From Hydractinia symbiolongicarpus (lineage: Eukaryota > Cnidaria > Hydrozoa > Anthoathecata > Hydractiniidae), in assembly GCF_029227915.1 (NCBI RefSeq), contig NC_079878.1, forward strand, positions 9,114,001-9,178,000: 64,000 nt of DNA, given 5' to 3'. This document shows, piece after piece, positions 38,801 through 51,200 of the stretch; the stretch's first letter is position 1; each line of letters opens with the position of its first letter. The translations under genes were made by a program, and so were the position numbers. The notes beneath the pieces were generated by a model. It had not been told where the DNA came from. It did not search any database and saw only the letters and a list, made by a program, of their open reading frames with translations.

Positions 38801-39176
38801 AGTGGGTTGACTTTCAAATTGAAATCTGAAAGAGAAGGGCAGTAATAACCAGAGACCTTTACTCAAATTGACTCATCCTGAGTTTTGTATAAAAAAAAGT
38901 AGAGTGTAAGATTTACAGTTCTGTTCATTGTGTTATCAGACTTATTTTCAGAAAAATATAAACATTATTACTGCGGACAAGCTAAGAAAAATAATTTTCA
39001 AAGAAAAAAAGGTGCAAATAGCTGTTAGAACTTCCATCTACTGAAGATGATGGCACAATCTAGGGTAAGAAAGAGAGACAGCCAAATGACTTACCTGGAT
39101 TACAAATATGATGGCAAACAACATTGCTTGAGGGTTGTATGGATGCAACATGGATATCATCTTTTAAAAGTCTCTC
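32846..39176 (-). CDS. SPARC-family secreted modular protein: Kazal, EF/EC, thyroglobulin-1, EF/EC, antistasin-like (5' end missing)
   Basis: Nine exons join with matching phases and GT-AG sites: 39095-39176, 36906-37064, 36659-36739, 35896-36132, 35484-35573, 35169-35339, 34498-34575, 33173-33505 and 32846-32988 (457 codons plus stop). Domains in order: a Cys-containing leader (VVCHHICNP); a Kazal domain (CPTRRCPDIPIDPICGTDM... GRC); a SPARC EC-like domain with one good EF hand (CDVNNDKKVTEDEFIGCF); a thyroglobulin type-1 domain (CLKDGKYAALQC, CYC); a second EC-like domain with two EF hands (LDRNKNGALQENEL and CNVNQDLYITKKEW); a Lys-rich linker; and an antistasin-like module (CPPVAFCTLSC ... 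GCITCKC). Kazal-EC-TY is the testican order; the second EC and the antistasin module are additions. The first acceptor of the Kazal exon is chosen for phase (GGGAG|TG). The final exon may instead be spliced at GAG|GTATGC (32873). A signal peptide exon beyond 39176 was not found. Such proteins bind calcium, collagen or proteases outside the cell. Confidence 0.85.
33880..34012. repeat. CAA-rich low-complexity tract (intronic)
   Basis: Imperfect (CAA)n, partly ACAACAACAACA and GACGACGA, within the intron between the 78-bp exon (34498-34575) and the second EC exon (33173-33505). Confidence 0.85.
37723..37836 (+). mobile_element. 114-bp non-autonomous Helitron-like element
   Basis: Starts TCTATATTATAATGCCCG after an A, and ends with the hairpin CCCGTGGATTTTTCCACGGG (37807-37826), a short spacer and CTAG, followed by T. 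A 5' TC, a 3' hairpin about 7-10 bp before a CTRR end, insertion between A and T and absence of inverted repeats are the defining marks of Helitrons. Too short to code. It lies in the intron between the 39095-39176 and 36906-37064 exons. Confidence 0.72.
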
Positions 39177-40597
39177 CTGTAACACAACTTTTTTATGACT
39201 TAAGAAAATAAACGTTTTGTAGCTTTCCGCTTTTTAGTGCATAAACCATTTACCAGAACACTATTTTAAAATCCGTAAAATATTTCCTTGCAGTCAAAAA
39301 TACGTTCTTACACTTTTCATAACATGTATGTATAGATGTGTATTGTGAACCGTAATTCCACAAATAGTTTGAAATGCACTAAAAGAATTTTGACCTTTAT
39401 TTGTTTAGTGCCATTAAACATGTTTTAACAGCGAATCGCCGATTTATTGATCAAATGCTTATCGTATTTATCCAAGGAATTGACAAACAAATTCGATCCG
39501 CGTCATTTAAGGATTTAAGCTGAAGAAAAGACTAGACTAAATATTTATGTAATATGTCTACAAGTTGTTAAAGTTTTATGAACTCACAACAATAATTTTA
39601 ATCGATTTGTTTAGAAACTTTCAAAAAAAAAAAAGAAAAAAGAACTTCCATTGACGAAATCACGCTACAACTATATTTACTGATATATTGATAAAATAAT
39701 CTCCACTTTGTTTTGAGAAACAAACTAGCCGTTGGAGTGTCATGTAAACATATACAAAATATAACGGGGACATAGCAAAGGTATAAAATCTCCGTGATAA
39801 ATAACCAAGAGACGTTTGTTAAAATAAAAATCCGATATGTTTACTCAAAAGATTTATCGCCTCAAGAATAAGATACGTGAAAAATCACAGACGCCACTTG
39901 ACTAGACAAATAAGTATAAGCAAAGTCACCAATTCACAATATATGGGTGATATAAAAAAATTGGGAAATCAAGTCTAACCACGACAGTTCTGAAGTGTCA
40001 AAGTCTCATTTTCTATCGACATAATTCCATATACGTCTCATTCAGCAACATTTCACGTTTCCAAGATGGGCGTCATGTAACAACGTCACGAACTTCTTTT
40101 AACGGTTTGGTTTTGTCACGACGTCGCAAGTCTAGGACGGCTACAAATGAAGGAACAGCATCCCGTTAGAGATAATAACACTTTTTCTTTTTAAAATCTA
40201 ACACAGACAAACACGTTTAATTTTTCGAGATTCGACTTGTTTAACCAGTTTTCTTTCAAAACGTTACCTTTTGTTAAAAAAACTCATGGTTTGTAAAGGC
40301 GCTTATTGGAGGCGTCAAAATAACGGGGACGTTCAATGGAAACATTAGGATACATATAAGGAAATAAAAGGGTTCAGTTGCGTGATTCTTATCGCACTAA
40401 TATTTGCGTTAATAATCCTTCAAAGAGTAAAAGTAGTTTACAAGAAAAGTAGTTTGTAATCCCAAGGCGGAAAATTTAGTCTACGAAAGCATGATATTGG
40501 GTTTATTTAATTAGCTCAGGTTTCGCGACTTTCGGCAGGTTAGCCTTACTGAGTCAGCCTTACCTGTTCACACAAGCTATTAAATTTTCAGACTAAA
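39177..40597. other. Region upstream of the SPARC-like gene; first exon not found
   Basis: The leader exon of the minus-strand SPARC-like gene should be here or further right. No ATG plus signal peptide with a phase-0 donor could be supported. Confidence 0.35.
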
Positions 40598-40658
40598 CCT
40601 CCTCCAATGCAGTCGATAGGGGTAATTCTATTACCGCTATCGACTGCATTAGAGGAGC
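40598..40658. repeat. 61-bp near-perfect palindrome
   Basis: Arms CCAATGCAGTCGATAG and CTATCGACTGCATTAG, extended outward by CTCCT/AGGAG and inward by GGTAAT/ATTACC, centred on 40628. It can form a stable hairpin or cruciform. Probably a tiny foldback MITE; no target duplication is obvious. Confidence 0.85.
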
Positions 40659-41737
40659 CTCTTTTATCGTTGCGTGTAGTTTAAGGAATAAAAAAAAGCA
40701 AATTACCAAAAACTATGTTTTTTTGTAAAATTCATTATCGACGGGTATACATCTCATATGGAAAGAATATTATATATAGAATATAAAGAATACTTTAGAA
40801 CAGGTAGCGGCTTAACTTGCAAAAAGTATTTTCGTCACCGAAATTATATTTTTAAATTTTTATTGAGTTTAACATACATCTGAGATAATAAGAAGGCTTT
40901 GACGGTGTTTTTTATTAAACCTTTTGTGTTTTTTTAGGTGTAGCTACGCAAGTAAACTCTTCGTTCTTTTTATTTTTATTGTTTTATTTGCTTTCCATCA
41001 GTTTGTGTTCATGTCCGACAAATCACATCACACAAATAACACAAAGAAAGTAGACATTTTTGTGAATATTTTTATTTTACTTTTCCTGAGAACTGAAAAA
41101 ATGTAATTATTTGTTACAGAATATGAGCAGTGTATTACAGAAACAGAAAGAAAGAGAAAAGAGAGAGTGAGAAATACAAGGTAGATAGTTTCGTCAAAAT
41201 GATGTTGTACATCAATTTTTGGTTCTACTATCCAGAAACAATCGCCTTTTTGTTCGTAATTTTTTAGCATTTTTTAACCGTTATATGAAATGGAATAAAC
41301 TAATAATCTTATATTGGGCCTTAACATAACTTATCTAACGTCGAAGTCACACTGAACAGTTGAAAACACATGTACTTCACTAATTTTAGATTAGCCACCG
41401 AATTCACGCTAGATTAGCTATGATGTAAACATTTATCTTCAATTTAACCAATCGCAGCTTGACTTGGGCTAATACCAAATTTTGTTCAACTTTCTATACA
41501 TTTTTTGTAAGCAACAGAATATTTTGTTGTCTGTTGACTATCGAACGAATACTGACCGGTTTTGATGCTGCGCTGTGACTGAAAGATTTTCTTATGCAAA
41601 CAAAAAATTAAAAAACATTTTTTTGTGAAGTTGTTCTTTCCAAGACACCGAGAAAAAAAGCAGGTTCGATTTTGTTACTTCAGAAATACTAATTTGTTTT
41701 GTTTACATAATGAATTTAATTTTATAGATAAGACGCA
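40659..41737. other. Non-coding stretch
   Basis: Lies between the SPARC-like gene and CLASRP. The minus-strand ORF 41028-41270 has a hydrophobic segment, but its first Met is about 25 residues before it, so I do not call it a signal exon. Confidence 0.35.
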
Positions 41738-42156
41738 GTCGGGTCATAACCAGTTTGCGAGGTCTGTGCCCCCGATCAAGGGGACAAAGCTCAAGCGAAG
41801 TCTGTACTTTCAAGCCACGGCTTTAAATTTGACATTAAAACAACATAGCCGGTAAAAATCAATTTTAGGAAAGACTAACTTACATGTTTGCTTGCTCACT
41901 TAGGCTGGTTTGTCAATCGGAATCAAACCATTGTCACGTCTTTTATCGTACGAAACTTAAATGACTTTTAGAACAAGAAAACTGTTTTTCTATAACCTCT
42001 GTTGTTTCTTTTTTTTCTGTTTCTTATATTTACCCACTTCGGGCTGGTCGTTTTTTACAAACTTTCTTATAAGCCCGGGGTCAAAAGTACAGACTTCGCT
42101 TGAGGTTTGTCCCCTTGATCGGGGGCACAGACCTCGCAACCTGGTTATGATCCGAC
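41738..42156. repeat. 419-bp foldback element with ~79-bp inverted arms
   Basis: The left arm 41738-41816 (GTCGGGTCATAACCAGTTTG...) and right arm 42078-42156 are inverted copies with only a few mismatches, both containing GCCCCCGATCAAGGGGACAA. The loop is about 260 bp of ordinary AT-rich sequence. It ends 78 bp past the CLASRP stop codon, so the CLASRP 3' untranslated region may include a long hairpin. Confidence 0.85.
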
Positions 42157-42233
42157 TTGAACGATTTCAGCCTTACTTTGCTTAAACATAATGCTTAAAA
42201 AGGCATTTTAATAGACAGCAGATAAAGAAAAAA

Positions 42234-45200
42234 TTAAAATATTAAGCGGCAAAAACCTACCGAGCGACTGCGAGATTTGTAGCGAAATTTCGCTGCATCA
42301 TAACTTGGCAAATGACCTATGAAAATTTAAAAGTTTTGGTCATTCAAACATAGGACAAGAACAAGAAAGAAATCTAACAGCATGTAATGCCTCAATTAAA
42401 ATAAAAATCTGACCAATGACTCGTTTTCACATTAGAAATGCGATAAAAAAATACACAGAAGTAACTACAGTTCTATTGACGGATTACACGAAGTAAGATA
42501 GTACTTCCATATTTACAGTTCACACAAATACACAAATGCGAATGGGTACGCTACCTTTAGGGGACGGAGAACGACGCCTATTATCGTGGTCTCTACAATA
42601 AAGAAGTAATTATTCTAAATAATTTATTTATTAAAAAAAGGGCAAGGTGGGGGGGGGGGAGGGGGATAAGGGATATTATAGGGACATACTTTGCTGGTGC
42701 TTTATTTTGTTCAAAGGAAAATTTGTTGAAAGAAATGCAACATCACTCTAGCTTGCATGACAAGCAAGCCGGTTCACGGAGAGACCAACACATTTCTTTC
42801 AATTTCAAATAAAGGTCCCTGTTTTAAACTGTAGCTACAAATCTAACAAGAATCAAGTATAAAAAATTCATAAAGCCAATCAGGATGAATAAATTTGTTT
42901 AGTAACAACAACAACAAAAGGTAGTTAACGTTTACGCTAGTGTAAGCAGCATAAATACCTCATTCTCATCATACGGCTCATTTCGTATATCTGTATATCT
43001 CTCTCCTAAAACAACAGAAAAAACATTGAAGTAGGATTGCATTCGTAGTGTGTTACGAAATGTGTATTGAAGTTTTATAAACTACAATTCTTCCTTAAAA
43101 ATAATAGGGATATTGAACTGTCCAGAACGATACAAAATTTGTCTGTTAAATAATGTTTGTAGTTGTGTATATTTCAACTGCTGGAATGTTCTTGTTTGTA
43201 GAAAAAACGCTCTCTGCGATTAGAAAATTTTGACAAACGCCATGAGCTTCAATTTTTCACGATATAATAAAATAGTATATTATGCAAGAGAAAGACTGTA
43301 AATTACTGAGTAGTTGACCAAGTTCAGTGGAACTTTTTGTGATTCGAAAAACCGCAAAATTTTTGCACTTTAGCAATATTAAGCGGTTGACTAAGTTTAG
43401 TGGTATTTGCAAACTTTTATATTCGCGGATGATTAAAAATTAAGTTTCGTATTACTTTAAAGTTCAGACTTCTTATTTTAACTTTATTCAAGGGTTGGGA
43501 TCTAAGAATATCGCGGAATGGATTTTTATGATTAAATCTAATAACATTCCTGCGAATAACATTCCTGCGAATAACATTCCCGCGAATAAAATTTCGCGGC
43601 TTAAGACTCTCTGATATTTCGCAGAATTAAACTTTGTGACATTTGTGAAAAAAACGCGTTACAGAAAAATACTTCTGTCACAAAGTTGTGAAGTACGCGC
43701 AACATGCTTTCACACTGCTGGTAAAATAACAAAAACTAGACAGAATTATACAGAACATGATTACACTGTTCGGCATTATAGTATTTTACAGTTGATTGGA
43801 CAAACAAGTGCGACTACTTTTGTGAGAGCAAATATGTTAATTAACCGTAGTTTATTTAAAATATTTGCTAATATTGTCCTGATATGCTACGTCACTCCAT
43901 ATATGGACCGAATAGAAATGCTGCGTAAGCTGCGAGTGCAAATAGAGAGACCAGCGACTGAGCTGTGGTCATACAATAAATACTACCCAAGTATTGAGAG
44001 CATGTTTTTAACTGAGGAAGTTATCGAAGAAAGTGTATCTAATCATGGAAAACTTTCAGAGGAAGCCATTAAAAAACAATTCCTGAAAGCATTGACAGGA
44101 CAAGATGTAAATTTATATATATTTGGAGAATCTGTGAGTGTAGGTGCGGACCTCGGTGAAAACAACATAGAGAACATCTACCATTATGCGCTTGCTGATT
44201 GGTGGAATAAAACAATAGGAAACGTGACGGGTAGCAAAATGATTCGTCGCGTTTTAGCCGTGGGAGGTGTAGCTACAGATTATTTTGATCGATGCTGGAC
44301 CGAATATCTAGAAGACAATGAAACATTCGATATTGCATTATGGGAGTTCAACATCAACGATGCATCTTTTACGAATGGAACATCGGTCGAACGATTTACA
44401 AGAAGTGTATTTTCCAAATTTAACCGCCTAGATTTATTATTTACTATATTTTACACAAAGAATCTTCTCGCAGCAAAGAGACACAGCTTGAACGAAGACA
44501 TCGTGAAAGATAATGCGGAATATTATAACTTAACATGTATAAACATAGAACCAATGACCAACCATTCAACGGAAAAATTAGAATTACAGCACATGTACAC
44601 CAAAGATCATCCGTCAATTCTGGCGCATGCGCATATGGCTTTATCACTTATTTCATACTACACCAGAGTGCTTCTTAGACTACTAGATTCACTTGTAGAT
44701 GAAGACACTAACGACAAAAAATATTTAAACTTAACATTGCCGTCTCCAAAATTCGTAAAAAACGACCACTACGACACGACTTGTTGGACGGCCGTAACTT
44801 TCGACTTCAACAATTACAACTTAAAGCACTCTCTTTTTGCTTTGTCAGCTAACGCGAGCAAAGGATTTAAACAGGTATTGGATGGATGGAAAGATGTTCC
44901 AGAGATTCGCTCTGATATGACTGGAGGTTACAAAACAAGCGAAGCCAACGAACATCTCTATTTAACGTTTAACGTGACACGCAACGAAAACCAACAGAGC
45001 AGAGAAGTATCGTTAGCGTTTCGGGGAGAACCAAACACTTATACATCTATAGAGATGATAAAACATGCTTTAGTTGAAGCGAAGTATAATATCACATCAC
45101 GAAGTGCTGGCTTGCAAGTAATCCCACTTGGTGTCTTCTCAAAAGGGAGATGGACACTGCATGTTGAGTCAATACGTGGAGGTATACACATATGTGCCGT

Positions 45201-48200
45201 TATAATATGCTAACATAAAACGTTAAGATGTTGTCTTCACAACTTCAGCTTCATCACAACATATGGTCACAATTTTAGATAAAAAAGAGGACTGGCATCG
45301 GGCTAAGGATAAGTTAGTTTTTAGCAAGCAATAAAAAAGTCAACTTGCGCGACGGTAACGCTCTTCACCACGGCACATGGATGTTAAACATCGTGCACAC
45401 AATAACATGGGAGCCGAGACCATTTATTTACATTTGCGGTTTGTTTGTTTGCCTTAAGTACAACTGCGAGTTTAGACGAAATAAACGTGTTACAGAATCT
45501 ACGAAAAGAACTTAACCATGTATACGGTTTACCATCCATCTAAATTGGCGCATGCGCACATGACAATATCTTTAATATTTTACTACAGAAGCATCATCTT
45601 GCGAACAATAGATGCCATGCTCGAAAATGGAAATCTTGTGAACACAATTATGAACATTAGAAAGTTACCGTCGCCTGTATTCGTCGAAAATGATTATTAC
45701 GACACTACGTGTTGGACTGCCGTAACTTTCGATTTCAACAATCACGACTTGAAGCATTCTTTATTTGCACTGTCAGCAAACAAAACAGACGGATTTTTAC
45801 AGTCTTATTCAGAAATTCGTAACGTACCTGAAAGACGAGTTGATGCCACCGGTGGGTACCAAGCAACACAATCAAAAGAGAAGTTGTTTCTAACATTTAA
45901 TATTGGTCGCACTGACCAAACAAAAGAAAGAGAAGAGTTTGAAGTGTCAGTGGCGTATAGAACAACCACGAATACCTCAGCTTCATTAAAGATGTTTACA
46001 AACGACGTGTTTGTTTTACCAAAACAACTAATCATTCTATCAACAGATTACGATGCGCTATTTGTAGCTCCACTGGGGTATTTTCATGATGGCAGATGGA
46101 CATTGAGTGTAGAAACACTTTGCGCTGGGATAAAAATATGTGCAATAATTATATGCTAAGTTGAAGTGGAATATACTTAAATAAAACTTTAAGAAGAATA
46201 TAAACACTCACTGGAAACTGGAAAAAACAATTATTTGTCGTTTTATGGGTTAACACAACTTTCAGACAATAAACTTCAATTTCATTTTAATCATGAAGAC
46301 TTCTTCAAAAATCATGTATATAAAAATTGACACCCACTCAGGACAGTGCCATTAAGAATTAGTAAGATAGATAATAAAAATTAGATAAAAAATATAGATA
46401 AAAATTAGAGAGAACAACTGATACAAGAAGAAACATTTCGACATTACGACAGAAATATTTTTAAGAGGGTGATAAACGATTCATTTCGTTAAACTCCAAC
46501 GCTGCATTTGAAAATGGCTGATAATACGCAACACAATTTGCAAAATTCGATTTATAGGGTTGCAATTTTTGATACATTTTTTCCCCAACTTTTTATGTCC
46601 AACATGTCTAACTTTTGAAATCGCGAATTCGACAAATTGAATCAAACAAGGGTGATACAAAATGAAGGTTTTCGAATCCGGCAACCAGGATTCAACAAAA
46701 TGAATCGTGTATATCTAATCTAAATGGTGTCTTACCTCCATTTCTTGATCTTTTGCGATTTGTTTTTTTTGCTCTTCCCTCTTATCAACTTTAACTAAAG
46801 ATTTATAACAAATAACATTATAATAAATATCATCTGTAGGAAATCAGGGTTATGTAATTGGAAACAAACAAACAAAACCCTCACTCTGCTTGTTTAACAT
46901 CTTCTGCATTCTAAGTTTCATTTTTTCACGTGGTGTCAATTTATTCTGCAACAAAAATAAATTACGTGATGGACTTCCACCAAAAAAATTATAAATTAAC
47001 AATCAACAATCCCTGACGAAACGTATTGATACAAGTTGGCAAATTTCGAAGTTCGTCACTACAAATAGTTTATAGACGATTTCCGCAATAGCTCTACGCA
47101 ATTTGAACTTATTAACGTCTACGGCGAAATTAGGACTTAGGATCTCAGGTTATTTGGTTAGAAATCAACTCCTAAAATCAGCTTATTGCTGCTGATGTCA
47201 GCGGTTTCCCAAATTTCGGTGGATTATTCTGTAATGGGGACATGCAACTAGTGCATTTTAAGGCTACTGATCTAACCTACGCATCTAAAAAAGTAGCACT
47301 TCCACGCCAGCATTAAAAAATGGCCAAAAAGTGCAACTGTCTCAAAAGATCTTGAAATTAATTTCCCATGCCTTTTATAAAAACATTCATGAACATTCAT
47401 TCATAAAAATGTTTTCAGGCAACAATTCAAAGAGACACGAAAGCACGACTTTTAAATTTCATCCCGTCATTCTGATGAAATCAATCTGCTGACTGCCTGA
47501 CAATATTTTCGAGTCTGCTGACCTAGTGACAACCCAACAATGAAAGTAAATAGAAGAAAATTTACCTTATCAACTGGTGTAGCTTTGTTAGTACTGAAAA
47601 AAGAAAACAATACATGGGTGTCTTACTTATTATTTATGCTAAACAAACTAGCCCTAGCGCGTTGTAACGTAAGTTTCGTAAATTTAAACCAGCCCTAGCA
47701 CGTTGTAACAGAAGTTTCGTAAATTCAAACCAGCCCCAGCGCGTTGTAACGTAAGTTTTGTTAATCCAAACTAGCCCCAACGCGTTATAACGTAAGTTTC
47801 GTCAATTCAAACCAGTCCTAGCGCGTTGTAACGTAAGTTTTGTATTTTCAAACCCGTCTCAGCGCATTGTAACGCAAGTTTCGTTTATTCAAACCAGCCC
47901 CAACGCGTTGTAACGTAAGTTTCGTAAATTCAAACCAGCCCTAGCGCGTTGTAATGTAAGTTTCGTAAATTTAAGTCAGTCCTAGCGTTTTGTGAAATTA
48001 GTTTAATTTAGGAAAATAATTTCCACTTACCCTAATCTCTTCATAATTGCTCGATGTGGGGACTTTGATCGTGAGCGACTTTCTCTCGAACGACTGCGCG
48101 AACGTTTTCCTTTCGAACGACTTCGCGAACGTCTTTCCTTCGAACGACTTTCTTTTGAACGACTTCGCGAACGTCTTTCTTTTGAACGACTTCGCGAACG

Positions 48201-51200
48201 TCTTTCTTTTGAACGACTTCGCGAACGTCTTTCTTTCGAACGACTTTGCGAACGCGATTTAGTACGGGATTGTCTTTTACTGTCTATTTTGGATTTTTCA
48301 GGAGACTTTGATCTCTTATATCTTTCCTCTCTTGTTTCAGTTGACTGTGAGCGTGATCTAGAATCCTTTCGAGACCTATCCTTGCGCGTGGAAGATTTTG
48401 AGTTTTTATTTGAGTTGGATCGCTCACGTGAGCTGCTACTACTGGAACGAGACCTATGCGACCTATGCCGACTATTAGAATGTCTCTCTGATCGATCACG
48501 CGAACGTGACCTAGAGTACCTATGTGAGCGGTGTCGTGACCGAGACCTTGAGCGTTTACTATGTCTGCGTCTATCCCCAGAACGTGAACGTGATTTGTGT
48601 TTATTGCCAGAACGTGAACGTGAACGGGATCTGTGTCTGTGTCTGTCACGGGATCTGGATCTACGATGTCTACTATTTTTATTTCTCGACCTAGATCGAC
48701 TGCGAGATCTATGGCTAGAACGGTTTCGGTGCGAATCGTCTTTTTTTCTATTTGATTAAAGTCATAACAGCAAACAGTTTTAACAAGTATGAGTAAAGTT
48801 CAAACGCAAAAAATAACGTACCATAATGGAACAGCAAATCGATAACAGCAACATAAAACGAAAGAAAACAAGAGAAATAATTAGCAAAAATAAAATAGGA
48901 ATAGGTATAAAAATATAGAGTTATACATGAACATCCTTTATTTAAAATTTAATCAGATCTGAATCAAACATTTATTATGCTCAACCAAAAACAACAAATG
49001 GAAGTATTTGAATTTCTTTAAAGAATTAATTCGCACAATGTGTTGCATAGAAACTAAGAACCCAATTGAAGGATCCTTATTAAAGTCAAGAGTAAAAACA
49101 GTAGAATTTAAGCAACTGAAACCATAAAAACAGACAAACAAAAAAAGGGAAAAAGTTATATACCGACCGAGGATGCGATTTTACTTTCGGAATTTTTTCG
49201 TCTTTTACAATATCACCTCCGAATTCAGTTATGAATTCAATTTTTTCTTCAACGATGGGCGAGTTAGAACGAGAGGATGACGATGAATCGCTTTCCCTTA
49301 AAGAAAGTACAAGTCATACCCTAAAATCTCAATGAAACACGTACTCCGTATTTTAGTTGAAAAGCCACACGATACTGTTTTAGGCCAACCGCAAATCAAT
49401 TTACAGGAAAGGCGTTTTAAGCAACGTTTACATGATTGAACTTGAGGTTTAAACAATTCGTTGAAGTACTTTTAATAATAAAAAAGAAATTAACCCAAGA
49501 TTACTCATATAACGCCCCTATTTTTTCAATCTCAAAAATAACAAGGAAAAAAACGTCATAAATACAAAACCTGTTTTAATGCAAAAATTTTCACATTTTT
49601 TATTACCTTTTACATTTCTCTTTTAAAATCTTTTATCTTCAAATTTTCAAATTTTATTTTCAACACAAAATCCCTGCAAAGTTCCTTAAAGCTTTGAAAA
49701 AAGATCCTCTTTAACACAGATAATATACATATTATAAACAATGGAGACTTTCTTTTCAATTTGGTGAAAAATTTGAGATTACTCAAATTTATTTACCTGG
49801 TTAAAAGCAGGTTCCTATTTGAATCGTGAAAACGCTGCTTTAAAGCAAACTTTATTAATGGTGCATTATCCTCTAGTGTGTTAATATTTGAATTGTGCGT
49901 AATAGTGACAAAAGTGCGACCACAATGTTTCTGTTAGAAAAACATGAAATATACCTATCATTGTCTTGTGCTGAAGTGTCTTCCTGAACAGCAAAGCTAA
50001 AATATACCATATAAGTTCTTGTAAAGGGCCAATAGAAATAACACGATCATCATTACCAACAAAAACGACAACAATACCACCACGGAAAATAACTCCACAC
50101 ACACCACAATCGATAGCAACAACAGAAAATAACAAATACAATTCACATTAAAAAATAAACAATGAATTTTTTTATTACCTTAGGGGTGATCCACGCATTG
50201 TTTTTTGCTTTATTCGCAAACATCTTCGAGCTGACTTCCCCTTTCTGCCCTAAAGTCAAAAAAATCAAAAAAATCAAAGCCTCTATCTTGTACACTGAAG
50301 ATTCAAAAAGAAAACATCAAGATAGAAGCTTTTACAACAGGGACTGGTTAAGTATCGAAATAACATCGCATTTCAACATAAGAACTGCGATTACATTGAG
50401 TTTAACTTCACCTACCTTTTCACACACAACACTACGTGTCTTTTTAATTTATAACCAGTGAGGTCAATCACAATACATAAATCCATGGAGCAAAGTAGAA
50501 CATCAAGAAACAAAGGAATAAAACGGCTTACAGGCATTTTTGAACGTTCTTCCTCTTCTGCCTCAAGCAACTTTACATATTCAAATTCTTTCTTTTCAAG
50601 TAAAAGTTGCCTAGAAGTAGGAAAATTTTCTGTTAATATACAGTATGTGCAAAAACATAATTATATTCGTGGCTAGATAAAAGCAAATGATAAAGCTGAT
50701 GGTTTAGTTTCTACTGACTTGCAATATTGTCCATATCCCACACCATATCTCGTGGCTAAAGCATCCAAGTGATTTGTCTAAAACGCACACCAAAATGTGT
50801 GTCAAACGGTCCAAGAAATAAAATAATCATACTCATCAAAATATTACGTGATATGTCAGAAATTGGTAAAATAAGTCTATTAAAACTGTTAGAAATGGCG
50901 TGGCATTTTAAGTGTAGAGCTATTTAAACTTCTCAATACTCAGAAATATTTTTAATTGACAAGTAGATTATTAAAAATACAATGTTGTTATAATGTACAA
51001 AAAAACACGCTGTTTTGTGTATAGACAGACAACATTGCATTAGCTTGAGGATTTCACAGTTTACATAGATGCATTATTTACAATCAGCCTGTCTAATTCA
51101 AATTTTTCATGTCAGCAAAAAAGTAAGGAAATGCAATGTCTTTTTCCTACTGACTTTGTTAATAGTAGTATTTGAATCAGGAATTGGTGAGTGCGAATTA

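Noticed and set aside
41028-41270. Hydrophobic minus-strand ORF as the signal-peptide exon of the SPARC-like gene
   Set aside because: The first Met is far from the hydrophobic stretch and the possible donor GTAACA is weak; not enough support.
43636-43833. N-terminal 66 codons of the long SGNH open frame
   Set aside because: The signal/anchor segment begins right after the Met at 43834; the upstream part is basic and would place the signal internally, so it is treated as untranslated.
48047-48759. Plus-strand ORFs rich in Ser-Asn-Asp-Phe and in Arg/Leu/Asp repeats, and the minus-strand His/Asp-rich ORF 48284-48649
   Set aside because: All are shadows of the CLASRP RS-domain exon in other frames; the phase-consistent frame gives the RS repeats.
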